Shown: piece after piece, positions 1 to 8,274 of the stretch
How positions within the stretch are numbered: position 1 is the stretch's first letter
Layout of the letters: every line of letters begins with the position of its first letter
From: a virus
Direction: 5' to 3' (one strand)
DNA: 32,580 nt
IMG/VR virus record: IMGVR_UViG_3300049893_000921
Location: 1 to 32,580 of that record
Notes under the pieces: generated by a model
What the model was told of the DNA's origin: nothing
Database searches by the model: none
The model's input: the letters and a program-made list of their open reading frames with translations, nothing else
Position numbers and translations under genes: made by a program

Positions 1-415
1 CTTTGTCACCGGCCAAATACTGCTCACGCAAGGCAATTGAATCTTTCGGGTCGCGTCCCGCGTCTTGCAGATATTTGATACGCGCATCGATAGCTCCAAT
101 AAACTGCTCAGGCGATTCGACGATGTTTGACGCCTTTAAAGCAAAGCTCGCCGCGTCCTTTTTCTGCAAATTGTCCTTAATGCCAATGGATGCCAGGACG
201 TTTTTGGCGGCGTCAGGAACATTCATAACGGCGGTGGTAAAAGCGTTATGGTCTGGCTGCCCAAGCTGAGCACTCTCTCGGTATTTATTAAGCGCCTCCA
301 TGCCGATTTTCTGCCGCTCTTGCGCCGCCTTGTTCTCGTCCATCTGCATTTTCATCGCAGCAAGACCTTGGAGGCCCTGTGCGTTTCTGATGATTTCGCC
401 GACTACTCCAGCCAT
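1..415 (-). CDS. P22 gp16/gp20-like DNA ejection protein, N-terminal part (continues across the window ends)
   Basis: The frame opens with ATG at 415, whose A is shared with the TAA stop of the upstream gene (TAATG). It stays open to position 1, giving 138 complete codons. Joined to 32580 it continues in frame, without a stop, to 31361, so the whole protein would be 544 residues. The N-terminal region is helical and rich in A, Q, K and D (begins MAGVVGEIIRNAQGLQGL). It resembles the ejection (pilot) proteins that P22-type phages carry in the virion and inject with DNA. Position also fits: it follows a gp7-like gene and precedes the tailspike. Assignment to gp16 or gp20 specifically is not possible by eye. 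Confidence 0.75.
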   Translation of the reverse strand, partial: MAGVVGEIIRNAQGLQGLAAMKMQMDENKAAQERQKIGMEALNKYRESAQLGQPDHNAFTTAVMNVPDAAKNVLASIGIKDNLQKKDAASFALKASNIVESPEQFIGAIDARIKYLQDAGRDPKDSIALREQYLAGDK

Positions 416-1098
416 TAGAATAACCCCAGTTTTTTGCCGTATTGATACGATGCGTAGTCTTGCCCCAACCCTGTCAACGCACCTGCCATGTTCATGTAAT
501 TCTGAGCTTTAGCCTGCCCAGCTGCGATGGCATTCTGCCCAGCTTGGGAAGCGAAATTAGCCCCGGCATTAGCGTTGCCGGTGGAGATGTTTGCGCCAAG
601 GTTGGCAAGCCCGTAAAGCTGATTAAATTGGTCGGCGTTGGCGGCCTGGTTAGTGCCGTATTCTTGAAGGTCTTGCGAGTTTTGCCGCTGCAATGCCTGG
701 ATGCCAAGAGTAGGCGCGATCATTGCCAGGTTAGCCTGGGTGCCGCCGCTTCTAAATCCACCAGTTGCCGCAGCATTACGCAAAACCTGATCCTGAGCTT
801 GTGTGTTCAGCGCGATATATTCAGGGCCTTGGAAATAATCACTTAAAAAAGATCCTGCATCGCGGAATTTAAAGGGAACCACCGGGCGCTCTGCAATAGA
901 TTGCAAACCTGGCAGCGCACTAAGCCCAGACATGCGGAATGGGGCGGTGATTTCCAACCCTTTATTGAATTGCTCGCGGCTTAACGCTGTTGATTCCTTT
1001 AGCCCTTTAGTTGTAGCCTTTGCCGCTTTGTTCCCGCCAATAAGTGACGCCCCAGCACCCAACAGGGATGAACCTATAATTGCATCGCCAAGAGCCAT
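415..1098 (-). CDS. P22 gp7-like DNA ejection/transfer protein
   Basis: 227 residues, almost the length of P22 gp7 (about 229). It begins with a glycine/alanine-rich hydrophobic stretch (GSSLLGAGASLIGG), followed by a lysine-rich helix and then a long A/Q/N-rich region, a composition typical of virion proteins ejected with the genome. It starts inside the end of the upstream gene (25-nt overlap) and its stop overlaps the ATG of the next ejection gene by one base, suggesting translational coupling. Function is inferred from order (needle, gp14 position, gp7, gp16/20, tailspike) and composition. No enzymatic motif was seen. Confidence 0.65.
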   Translation of the reverse strand: MALGDAIIGSSLLGAGASLIGGNKAAKATTKGLKESTALSREQFNKGLEITAPFRMSGLSALPGLQSIAERPVVPFKFRDAGSFLSDYFQGPEYIALNTQAQDQVLRNAAATGGFRSGGTQANLAMIAPTLGIQALQRQNSQDLQEYGTNQAANADQFNQLYGLANLGANISTGNANAGANFASQAGQNAIAAGQAKAQNYMNMAGALTGLGQDYASYQYGKKLGLF

Positions 1099-1439
1099 AC
1101 GTCACCGCCTATGTTTTCAAATCCTAGCTTTTTTGCTAGATTTTTGGCCCGTTTAAATTGCGGGCCAATTGTTGTATAAATTCGTTTTATTCCGATATTG
1201 CCAAGGTATTTAATTAGCTCTTTTGCAAGCTGGCGCGACCTAATAGCGGACGCCTTTGGGCTGATTAAATGAACCTCTGCATCAAAACCCAAAGTATACA
1301 CCAGCGCGCACATCCGGTATCCATCTTGCTCAATGCAAAGCATCGGCTTGTCAATATCTTTTATCTGTAGCCCTGTATTTTTAACCATGCCCGCATCTAG
1401 GCAGTGGGCAATGTCTTCATGTGTGGCCTCACGGATCAC
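1074..1439 (-). CDS. GNAT-like small protein in the gp14 position
   Basis: 121 residues beginning at GTG (1439), which overlaps the TGA of the needle gene (GTGA). The N-terminus MIREATHEDI and the later segment SRQLAKELIKYLGNIGIKRI have the helix-strand look of GCN5-type acetyltransferases, as seen in internal virion or assembly proteins of several podoviruses. The region around the usual acetyl-CoA loop (ASAIRSRQLAK) is a degenerate R/Q-x-x-G-x-A-like segment, so catalysis is uncertain. It occupies the place of gene 14 in P22. The fold is an inference from sequence pattern; a purely structural role is possible. Confidence 0.5.
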   Translation of the reverse strand: MIREATHEDIAHCLDAGMVKNTGLQIKDIDKPMLCIEQDGYRMCALVYTLGFDAEVHLISPKASAIRSRQLAKELIKYLGNIGIKRIYTTIGPQFKRAKNLAKKLGFENIGGDVWLLAMQL

Positions 1440-2074
1440 GGAGCTAGCTGTTTGGCTGTTCGGCTGTTAGCAAGCAACAAATTAAGCTGATTAATCGCCA
1501 AATTCAGATCGCTTTTTAATAAGTTAATCTGCGTTTTATGCTCGTTTAGCATGGCCACCCAGGTTGCAGCATCGGCCTGCAAATACGCCAGTCCGGCGGC
1601 GTTAGGATTTAGTGCCGCATTGGCTGCGCTAGCAACGGCATCAGCCACCGCAGCAGCAAGCAAAACGGTTCCGCCTATGGCTGCACTGGCGTAGTTCCCG
1701 GTGCCAACAATATCACCAGTTGTGCCGTGCGTTGTCCTATCAATAACGTGAGCGTCGAAATCCGTTCGGTTGTCGGCTATATCGCTTTCGTTTTGTGTTA
1801 CCCGCAGTGCCAGATCAAGAATGTCTCCCTCTGCGGTAGTTATTCGCAATGTAATGTCAACGATCTGCGCATCAATTACTGTTAGGTGCGCGTCGGTAGC
1901 GTCTGCTCTATCCTCCAGCTCTGAAATTGCGTCTTTGTCGCCTCCAATGTCACGCTTTAATGCCGAATAATCGCGGGCGAATAGCTGCTTAAAACTATTT
2001 GGCAGGCCGCTCATGGCCATTAGCTGCGATATATCCGTGTCACTAATATAATACTGAGACGACTTAGCCGCCAT
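1436..2074 (-). CDS. Tail needle/fibre-like trimeric coiled-coil protein (gp26 position)
   Basis: 212 residues. Residues about 40-110 form a continuous coiled coil with regular I/L heptads (for example VDITLRITTAEGDILDLALR). Next comes a turn motif, DRTTHGTTGDIVGTGNYAS, of the kind found at shaft-knob borders of phage fibres and needles, and then A-rich helices with a second coil near the C-terminus (TQINLLKSDLNLAINQLNLL). In P22 the needle gp26 (233 residues) follows gp10 in exactly this position and plugs the portal channel. Homology with gp26 is inferred from position, length and coil architecture, not from recognisable identity. Confidence 0.6.
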   Translation of the reverse strand: MAAKSSQYYISDTDISQLMAMSGLPNSFKQLFARDYSALKRDIGGDKDAISELEDRADATDAHLTVIDAQIVDITLRITTAEGDILDLALRVTQNESDIADNRTDFDAHVIDRTTHGTTGDIVGTGNYASAAIGGTVLLAAAVADAVASAANAALNPNAAGLAYLQADAATWVAMLNEHKTQINLLKSDLNLAINQLNLLLANSRTAKQLAP

Positions 2075-3458
2075 CGTGAGTTACCTTCAAGCCTGACACG
2101 TTGATTTTTGATTTATTGAGCGAGCGGAATTTAAAGCCGATTTGTTTGCGTACATAACCAACGCGGCGGACTATATAGCGATAGTTGTACATCAAGGCCA
2201 TAGCAATGTATTTAGTCCACTCCGCTCCGTGATAGCTGCCATTTTGTGTTGTGCTGACAAAAAGCGCCGTGTCCTCGCCGTAGCCGCTGACCACGTTTAG
2301 TTCAAGCTCTGAGACGCTGACCGACTCCATAGGAATTAATGCCGTCTGAAATTGCGAGGTCACGGATTCGCCATAGTGCGAGGCCAAAGTGTCATCAAGT
2401 TTTCCAATGGTTGCCACAAGCTTATCCCCAAATATCCATTGGCCTAGATTGGTATCGTAAACACCGTTGCAGGCCCGCCACGCATCCTCACCACTGCGCA
2501 ATTCTGACCATGCGTATTGTGGGCCGAATTTATTGGCAATAAAGACGTTATAAAGTAACGTGTGGTTTGGCAGTTGGATATAAACAAGCTGATCTCGGGC
2601 ACGTGATCTGCCCTCTAAATAAGCTGCGAATAACTCGGATTCGCTGTAGTTGTTGATGATGCGCTCAATGTAATCTGTGGCCACTGTCTCTGCCTGCCCA
2701 GCGCCAAGCAGTTTAAACGTCACCGGCTCGCCTTTTGCCCCTCCCAGCATGTACACCCGACCACCTATCTCAATCCATCCCCCAGCACTGACAATTCCGC
2801 AGTTAACAGCCTTCTGGTTTATCCTGGTGAACGCAAAATTATCATTGGCCTGGTCAATAAAATACTCTGTTGTGTAGCGGTTGATAGCAATCAGTAAATT
2901 GTCCTGGGTGCGGCCAACGGCTTTGGTTTTATCCGGTGATAGCTCAGAAGTGGCGAACTTAAGCGGGCTTATGCTTGTCTCGTCGACAATATCCGTGTGG
3001 TAGAGGTATTCTCCGTCTGTAAAAATATAGTATTGATCAAGCCAAATAACATCAATGGGCGCGCCAAAATCTGGGTCTGTCATCATTGTTAAAGTAGTGC
3101 CGTCGTAGCGGTACGTGATGCCGCTGGCAACGATCATTATCGAGTTAAAACCGTAGGCCATGCGAACACGGCCAGAACCGGCAATATCTCCAATCACAAC
3201 TACGGTTGCACCAACGATTTCAATTAGCTTTCCACCTGACACCCTAAACGACCTCCCCCACCGCTCATTAAACAATGCGCCACGGTCAATGCCATGGCCT
3301 GTGTGCGTTTGGGTTAGTCCATCATGCGAAATTAAATACCCTGGATTGCCCTTAATATCGCGAATCACTGCCAGCATATTGATGGGTATCGCGTCGGCGT
3401 AATCGGCGTTACTCAACACCTGATCGCCGCCGATGATTGGAATGGTTAGCTCACCCAT
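2064..3458 (-). CDS. P22 gp10-like packaged-DNA stabilisation / tail hub protein
   Basis: 464 residues, close to P22 gp10 (472). The N-terminus MGELTIPIIGGDQVLSNADY followed by a beta-rich body with many aromatic and WxxGDxL-type strands (LGQWIFGDKLVATIG) is characteristic of this family, which forms the hexameric ring below the gp4 adaptor and holds the packaged genome. It lies directly after the gp4-like gene plus one small ORF, as expected, and overlaps the needle gene by 11 nt. No ribosome site of good quality precedes the ATG at 3458, which lies inside the upstream ORF, so it is probably translated by coupling. Confidence 0.85.
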   Translation of the reverse strand: MGELTIPIIGGDQVLSNADYADAIPINMLAVIRDIKGNPGYLISHDGLTQTHTGHGIDRGALFNERWGRSFRVSGGKLIEIVGATVVVIGDIAGSGRVRMAYGFNSIMIVASGITYRYDGTTLTMMTDPDFGAPIDVIWLDQYYIFTDGEYLYHTDIVDETSISPLKFATSELSPDKTKAVGRTQDNLLIAINRYTTEYFIDQANDNFAFTRINQKAVNCGIVSAGGWIEIGGRVYMLGGAKGEPVTFKLLGAGQAETVATDYIERIINNYSESELFAAYLEGRSRARDQLVYIQLPNHTLLYNVFIANKFGPQYAWSELRSGEDAWRACNGVYDTNLGQWIFGDKLVATIGKLDDTLASHYGESVTSQFQTALIPMESVSVSELELNVVSGYGEDTALFVSTTQNGSYHGAEWTKYIAMALMYNYRYIVRRVGYVRKQIGFKFRSLNKSKINVSGLKVTHDGG

Positions 3459-3645
3459 TGGTTATACACTCGTTTAATGACTCTATTGCCTCTTCAATCT
3501 TTGTGACACCCCCGCATGCTAAGCACTGCAAATAAATCCCATAATCCTTTTCAATTGAACAAACTACTTCATCGCACCCGCACGAACACATCAGTGTAAA
3601 CCGCTCGGTTTTTGGCTTTCTCTTTAGCTGGATTACATCACCCAT
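3451..3645 (-). CDS. Small zinc-ribbon-like protein
   Basis: 64 residues from the ATG at 3645. Two cysteine clusters, CSCGC and CLACGG, about twenty residues apart, look like a zinc ribbon. The reading frame continues upstream to a TTG at 3663, but the ATG gives an 8-nt overlap with the preceding gp4-like gene and is preferred. It overlaps the gp10-like start as well, so it is wedged between two essential head-tail genes and co-translated with them. Function unknown; small Zn-finger proteins in this position are frequent accessory ORFs. Confidence 0.6.
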   Translation of the reverse strand: MGDVIQLKRKPKTERFTLMCSCGCDEVVCSIEKDYGIYLQCLACGGVTKIEEAIESLNECITNG

Positions 3646-4333
3646 TAGCCGAAGTACCGTCAACGATATTGAAATACATGTACCGCGTTCGTGCGCTACC
3701 CATGTCGCCGGTCATTACCAATTTAATTCTGGTTAGCCCAGTGGTTGAGCCTGCCTGCACCTCAAGGCTGTAAGAATCACCAGTAATGGCATCGCTCAAA
3801 ACGGTTATTCCGGCCTCGGCGGTGTCAACAATGGAGCTAATAACCTCGCCAGATTGCAGGTAATCGCCAAATCCTACTTGATACTTTCCGACGTCGTTTA
3901 TGTTTAGCTCAATAGTTCCAGCAGGCAACAAAACAGGCGTTGGCATGTAGTTGGCTTGGTTAAAGTGCGAGTTCCCACGGCCAATTGGCATCAGGTTTGA
4001 TGGCTGTAGGTAGCGCGGCTGATTGAGCCTAGATATTAGCTGCGACCATTCATAACTTAGCCCAGGAATATTTGACGGCTTGTTGTAGGACGGTGCGAGG
4101 CGCTGGGCAAGCTTTAACTCAATGGCTAGAGTGGCGTACTCAGGCAGACCTGATTCTGTGTTTGGGTCTGGAATATCTTCAAAGTTGTACGGCAGTGGAA
4201 GCTTGGCGCTGTGCATGATGCGTTCAAGCGCAGACAGCCCCAACTCAATATCCTCTGCATCAGTCGCAGAAGTAAGGCCGCTGATCCGTAGCTCGGTAAA
4301 TGCACCGTTTACTAGCTCGATTTTTGTTTTCAC
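3638..4333 (-). CDS. P22 gp4-like head-tail adaptor (tail accessory factor)
   Basis: 231 residues starting at GTG 4333, with a good Shine-Dalgarno (AAGGGG) a few bases upstream. Residues 1-130 resemble gp4 of P22: helical, with the signature around EDIELGLSALERIM and a tyrosine/proline-rich segment (LPEYATLAIELKLAQRLAP). P22 gp4 is only about 166 residues. Here an additional beta-rich C-terminal region of roughly 80-90 residues (from LPAGTIELNINDVG) is present, perhaps a decoration or ring-stabilising domain. Its order directly after coat and before gp10 supports the assignment. Confidence 0.75.
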   Translation of the reverse strand: MKTKIELVNGAFTELRISGLTSATDAEDIELGLSALERIMHSAKLPLPYNFEDIPDPNTESGLPEYATLAIELKLAQRLAPSYNKPSNIPGLSYEWSQLISRLNQPRYLQPSNLMPIGRGNSHFNQANYMPTPVLLPAGTIELNINDVGKYQVGFGDYLQSGEVISSIVDTAEAGITVLSDAITGDSYSLEVQAGSTTGLTRIKLVMTGDMGSARTRYMYFNIVDGTSANG

Positions 4334-4347
4334 AGCGGCCCCTTAAG

Positions 4348-4710
4348 TTATTTTTTCTTGCGGCTTTTGTCGGCCTTATCAACCGGGATGTTCTGAGTTA
4401 AAAACTCAGGTGCGTTGTGCGCTTCATCAAGATCACTAACGAGACCGCCAAGAAGACTAGAGTCTGCAACGTCTCCGATTAGGCTACTAAGACTATGACC
4501 CATGGCAACATCGACCAAATCAATTTGAACCTCTACCGGAATTACCTCTGGCTCTGAAACCTGGAATAACTCCGGGTAGAGTTCTTTCACATCATCAACA
4601 CAACCAGCGGCTTTGTGCGCTTCATAGTCGCCAATCTCGCATGTGATTATCTCACATTTTAGACCGTCAACATCGTGCGTATCGCCAGGCTTATAAACAT
4701 GAATAGACAT
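4348..4710 (-). CDS. Hypothetical virion-region protein between coat and gp4
   Basis: 120 residues from the ATG at 4710 (MSIHVYKPGDTHDVDGLKCE); a TTG at 4722 would add four residues. The N-terminal 50 residues have a compact beta pattern with two cysteines and the sequence IGDYEAHKAAGCVDDVKELYPEL. The middle is acidic and the extreme C-terminus is basic (DKADKSRKKK). Similar small ORFs occur next to coat genes in podoviruses and are presumed head-completion or decoration proteins. I do not recognise a family; the role is inferred only from position. Confidence 0.6.
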   Translation of the reverse strand: MSIHVYKPGDTHDVDGLKCEIITCEIGDYEAHKAAGCVDDVKELYPELFQVSEPEVIPVEVQIDLVDVAMGHSLSSLIGDVADSSLLGGLVSDLDEAHNAPEFLTQNIPVDKADKSRKKK

Positions 4711-4749
4711 AGAAATATCCAAAAAAAGGGGCCGAAGCCCAAGGGGAAA

Positions 4750-6036
4750 TTAGAAGCTAACGAAAGCGCCGTTATCCATTGGGCGGGCGTTGTTCACGCC
4801 GTACCAAACAAACATACGCCAGCGGGCTTGCAGGCTTGCGATGTTTGCATCATAGAGCATGTACATATACAAGTCATCGGTCAAACGCTCACGGGCGGTT
4901 TTCATGCCGCCCCACTCGGCCAATTTTTCAATTGGCATAGTTCCCGCAAATACCTCGATGCTGTCTTTTTGCCAAAAAATGTTAGGCTGATTCGATGCGT
5001 CAGTGTTCAAACGGTTAACAGTCGCCGCATTTAAAATGCGGGTGTTGATGTTTGCATAGGCTTTTTCGAGCGTTGACAAAGCAGGGTCATCAGCTGCGAT
5101 TGGCTTTGGCCATACCTCGATGGAGGTGCCGCTTGGCTTGGACACGATAACAAAGCTCATTGCCTCGTCGGTAACGGTTTTATCGTCACGGCCAACCGCT
5201 TTAACTGTAGTACCACCATTTGCAAAAGTCACCCGGTCTCCAACGTTGTAAGACGCTGAAGCGGCAACAGGGATAGTTGCGGTTCGGTAGTCGGCGTTCA
5301 CAACAGTGTTAGTTGCTGCGGTTACGGTACCAACAGGGATTGGCGAAAATGACTGGTTGCCGGTAACAGTTGTTGCGGGGTCGGCACCACCGGCCAAAGC
5401 CGACAATGAAGAGTTTGCAATTACCGATTCAAAGCCAGCAATCTGTTTGAACAATTGGCCGGTTTGGTAAGTCTTTTCAGGCTGTCCAACCAAGTTAGAG
5501 CGTGAAGCAAGGTCTTTGCTGTACAGCTGTAAATCGCTGTCATTCAGCGCCATGATGCGGCCAGACTTGCGGATTTGGCGCTTGTTCATTGCCGCCTGGG
5601 CGAGGCTGATTGCGTCATAACCTGATGTGGCGTTGGTGCGATAAAAAATAGATCCGGTTAACCTTATTGCATCGGTGATGGCCTTGTTTAACACGCTGGC
5701 GCGCTTTTCTCCGTCAATTACCGCCTGATCGCGAATGTAGCTAATATCGCGCAGGTCGTCAGCGCGCAGGCTTACAAATGCGTTATCGGGAGTACCCAAG
5801 CCTGCAACGTAGCATTCCTGAATCAAGCCAGTCTCAAGGCCGGTCAGGTCAAAACCTGCGATTGACGCGCCTTGTTGGTTAACGCGGCGAAGCACGCTGT
5901 TGGATGAATTTTGCATTTCAGCGGGGTCAGGCTGCATTACTTTCACGTAATCCAACATGCCGCGCTGAGATTCGAATGATTTTGCCGCCTCTTCTAAATA
6001 AGTTGCGACGATTTTGCCTGCACTTAGTGTAGCCAT
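4750..6036 (-). CDS. Major capsid (coat) protein, P22 gp5-like
   Basis: 428 residues, almost exactly the size of P22 gp5 (430). It opens MATLSAGKIVATYLEEAAKS, has the RMFVWYGV segment near the C-terminus, and in the middle a beta-rich insertion (about residues 220-290) with VGDRVTFANGG, corresponding to the I-domain region of P22-type coats. It follows the scaffold gene by 10 nt and has an AGG ribosome site. HK97-fold coat proteins of this type assemble around scaffold and portal to build the procapsid. Confidence rests on length, order and pattern. Confidence 0.9.
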   Translation of the reverse strand: MATLSAGKIVATYLEEAAKSFESQRGMLDYVKVMQPDPAEMQNSSNSVLRRVNQQGASIAGFDLTGLETGLIQECYVAGLGTPDNAFVSLRADDLRDISYIRDQAVIDGEKRASVLNKAITDAIRLTGSIFYRTNATSGYDAISLAQAAMNKRQIRKSGRIMALNDSDLQLYSKDLASRSNLVGQPEKTYQTGQLFKQIAGFESVIANSSLSALAGGADPATTVTGNQSFSPIPVGTVTAATNTVVNADYRTATIPVAASASYNVGDRVTFANGGTTVKAVGRDDKTVTDEAMSFVIVSKPSGTSIEVWPKPIAADDPALSTLEKAYANINTRILNAATVNRLNTDASNQPNIFWQKDSIEVFAGTMPIEKLAEWGGMKTARERLTDDLYMYMLYDANIASLQARWRMFVWYGVNNARPMDNGAFVSF

Positions 6037-6046
6037 AATTTTTTAC

Positions 6047-7048
6047 CTACCATTTGGAAGTATCTATTCCCGCCGCCCTGGCTGCTCGCTTGGCTTCTAG
6101 CATTGCTGTTGGGTCATCTTTAGCTACGGCCTTTTCGTAGGCTTTATAGTGAGACGACGTTACAGGTGCTTTTCCGGTCAGCGGCACATCAGGTGTCGGG
6201 GCTGTTTTGGGTTTATTTACAGGGGCAGAATTGAACTTTTCCCGCAATCCGCCTAGGTAAATTGCTGCTGCAATGCCTGATGGGTCGCGCTTTAGCTCTT
6301 GCTCTAGCCTCTGTTGCGCTGCGCCGTTTGTGCCCAGATGGGTGATAACCTTTTCCGATCCTGCGCCAATGCTGGCAACGAATTTCTTCATCACCGCTTC
6401 ACCTGCACCGGTCATTTGGTCGAGCTTTTCTACAACATTGGCCTCAGCCGCTTTGTATTTCTCAACGGTTATCTTCCCACTAGCAACCAACGCCTCAACG
6501 CGGTCATAGTGTTGATTAAACTGCTCGGCAATTTCGCGCTGTTGCTGCTCGATCTGCTGGGCTTGCTGTGCGCGTGCGCTTTCGGCCTGCATAATCTTGC
6601 GTGCGTTGCGTGCGTCTAGCTCGGCTTTGTAGCGCCCGTAAGTTGCCGGATCGCCCTCGTATTCCCAGGACTCAACAGCTACTTCAAGCTCTAAATCTTG
6701 CGCACTTGTGGCCGCAGGATTCGCCTTTATTTGATCCAATTCGCTTTTTAGGCGCTGAATCTCGACATCTTTCTCGCTAATTTGGCCGCGCAATTTTCGG
6801 CGAGTTTGCGCGATCACAGCAGCTGGCACTAAATCGCTTTGCTTTTTTTCCTCATCTGCGCCGTCTTCTTTGAGCCAATCTTCCTCGGGTTCTTCTGTAT
6901 CATCGCCTTCGGTTTGCTCGGGCGGATCAACGTCTAAATCCTCGCTATGTTCTGCATCAATTTCTTCAGCTTCTGTCTGTTGAGACTTGGCCGCTTCTTC
7001 TGCTGCGTTTTGAGACTTTAGCTCTTCTAATGACTGCACTTCTGACAT
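6047..7048 (-). CDS. Scaffolding protein, P22 gp8-like
   Basis: 333 residues, strongly acidic N-terminal third (EEAEEIDAEHSEDLDVDPPE) followed by a long helical region with QQIEQQQREIAEQF-type coils and a basic C-terminus ending GIDTSKW. P22 gp8 (303 residues) has the same acidic-helical-basic layout, and its C-terminal basic helix-turn-helix binds coat. Its position between portal and coat is canonical, except that a plus-strand moron separates it from portal. ATG 7048 is preceded by a GCGAG ribosome site. Confidence 0.85.
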   Translation of the reverse strand: MSEVQSLEELKSQNAAEEAAKSQQTEAEEIDAEHSEDLDVDPPEQTEGDDTEEPEEDWLKEDGADEEKKQSDLVPAAVIAQTRRKLRGQISEKDVEIQRLKSELDQIKANPAATSAQDLELEVAVESWEYEGDPATYGRYKAELDARNARKIMQAESARAQQAQQIEQQQREIAEQFNQHYDRVEALVASGKITVEKYKAAEANVVEKLDQMTGAGEAVMKKFVASIGAGSEKVITHLGTNGAAQQRLEQELKRDPSGIAAAIYLGGLREKFNSAPVNKPKTAPTPDVPLTGKAPVTSSHYKAYEKAVAKDDPTAMLEAKRAARAAGIDTSKW

Positions 7049-7070
7049 AGTTTTACTCGCTATGAACGAT

Positions 7071-7097
7071 AAACCCGAAAGCCCTTCGGTAGGGTTT
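7071..7097. other. Stem-loop upstream of scaffold gene
   Basis: AAACCC at 7071-7076 and GGGTTT at 7092-7097 flank an inner CCGAA/TTCGG pairing. There is no uridine run on either strand, so it is not a standard intrinsic terminator. It lies just upstream of the scaffold ribosome site on the late transcript and may protect or process that mRNA. Confidence 0.35.
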
Positions 7098-7160
7098 GCG
7101 TGACACCGCCGCCGCGTAATGTAATGTTATAACGTTCTTGATCTTTTCGCAAATAAGTGC

Positions 7161-7188
7161 TTGACAATTTGATTGCCTGGTATATTAT
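7161..7188 (+). promoter_or_regulatory. Strong sigma70-type promoter of the moron
   Basis: A perfect -35 TTGACA at 7161-7166 and a -10 TATTAT at 7183-7188 (5 of 6) are separated by 16 bp. The expected start is about 7195, inside the operator described next. It reads opposite to the late genes, giving the moron expression independent of the lytic late programme. Confidence 0.75.
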
Positions 7189-7214
7189 TCTCGAATAACT
7201 CAGCTAATTCGAGA
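7189..7214 (+). promoter_or_regulatory. Operator: perfect 8-bp inverted repeat at the transcription start
   Basis: TCTCGAAT (7189-7196) and ATTCGAGA (7207-7214) are perfect inverted copies with a 10-bp spacer, covering the predicted transcription start and ending 6 bp before the ATG at 7221. Dimeric Phd/YefM-type proteins bind such palindromes, and the first gene begins with a Phd-like segment, so autorepression is a reasonable inference. Confidence 0.6.
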
Positions 7215-7220
7215 CAAACG

Positions 7221-7958
7221 ATGAAATTCACCGCAACAGAACTAAGCCGCAACCCCAACAAGGTTTTCCGGGCCGCATATGACGCAAAGGGAGAGCCAAT
7301 AACAATCGTTCATGGGCATTACTCAGAAAGGTTTGAGCTTACGTTTAAGCAGCCGGTTTATGCGCCTTTAGATGGCGTTGATACTGACAAACTTGACGCG
7401 GCCTTTAATCGAGAGCTAAAAATTATTAGATCAGACAATCCAGATTTCCAAATAGGGGACAGAGTTACATTCAGCGATGGTGCTTTTAATAAGCAAAAAA
7501 AGCGGGCTGTTGATCTTCTCTTTGAAATGTCTCTAGTGCAGACTGACATACATGGAATTACTCGCCACCCGTGGGACATGCCAGTTGATGAACTTATGCC
7601 TTTAATTAAGCTAATTAATGCGGCTGAGGTAAATAACCAAGTTCAAGTTTGCATACCTGGCGACTTTGACGATAGCGCATTTTTCCAAAAGATTCCTTTG
7701 CAATTTATGCCGAAGCTCTCCGACGAGCAGAAGGATACCATGGTTAAGAAAATGGTTTCTGGCGCTGAATTAAGCGGGATTAAAACCATCTTTATTAGTG
7801 GTTTGCCTGGATATGTAATACTTACCTGTAACCACATTATTAATGGCCCAATGTTTCGGTGGACTAACTATCAAATGATGAACGGCTTTGCAGACACGCT
7901 GGAAGAGTGCGAGGCAAAGGCGCGGGATTACGCGGAGAAGGAAAAAGGCCATGAATAA
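7221..7958 (+). CDS. Moron protein 1: Phd/YefM-like N-terminus fused to an unknown domain
   Basis: 245 residues from ATG 7221; an in-frame ATG at 7173 lies within the promoter and is rejected. Residues 1-45 (MKFTATELSRNPNKVFRAAY, then GEPITIVHGHYSERFELTF) have the pattern of the DNA-binding half of Phd/YefM antitoxins. Residues 50-245 show no family I recognise: a mixed helix/strand region with KSGIKTIFISGLPGYVILTCNH-like core strands (about 185-215) and an acidic/basic C-terminal helix. Its stop overlaps the next ATG. It could be an autoregulated exclusion or toxin-control protein; the function is unknown. Confidence 0.7.
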   Translation: MKFTATELSRNPNKVFRAAYDAKGEPITIVHGHYSERFELTFKQPVYAPLDGVDTDKLDAAFNRELKIIRSDNPDFQIGDRVTFSDGAFNKQKKRAVDLLFEMSLVQTDIHGITRHPWDMPVDELMPLIKLINAAEVNNQVQVCIPGDFDDSAFFQKIPLQFMPKLSDEQKDTMVKKMVSGAELSGIKTIFISGLPGYVILTCNHIINGPMFRWTNYQMMNGFADTLEECEAKARDYAEKEKGHE

Positions 7959-8274
7959 CGAAATCCAACGAAGCAAAGCAGAGATAGAAATTGCAGAAAC
8001 CTGCAACGATAAACCGGCACAGGATTACTCGGAAACATCTTTTGTTTTTGATAAAACAACTGCATCTGACGTAAAAAGCCTAATAGTTAGGAAAGTTTCG
8101 GAGTTCAGGCTTAAACTCCTTGGCGAGCCAAAAAATTTATACATTGGCGGATATTACCTAATGATTCTAAAGCGTGACGGGTGCGTGTCAATTTCAGGAG
8201 CGGAATCAATGACAGCATTTGGATTGAATGTTTTTGTTTTGAATTGCGATAAACACATAGGAGTTGGAATATGA
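7951..8274 (+). CDS. Moron protein 2, unknown
   Basis: 107 residues starting at ATG 7951, which lies inside the end of the preceding gene (8-nt overlap). The sequence has an N-terminal acidic helix and a C-terminal beta-rich half (LYIGGYYLMILKRDGCVSIS, FGLNVFVLNCDKHIGVGI). No transmembrane helix, signal peptide or known motif was found. The stop overlaps the ATG of the third gene (ATGA), so the three form one translationally coupled operon. The product may act with the Phd-like protein, possibly as partner or effector. Confidence 0.6.
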   Translation: MNNEIQRSKAEIEIAETCNDKPAQDYSETSFVFDKTTASDVKSLIVRKVSEFRLKLLGEPKNLYIGGYYLMILKRDGCVSISGAESMTAFGLNVFVLNCDKHIGVGI

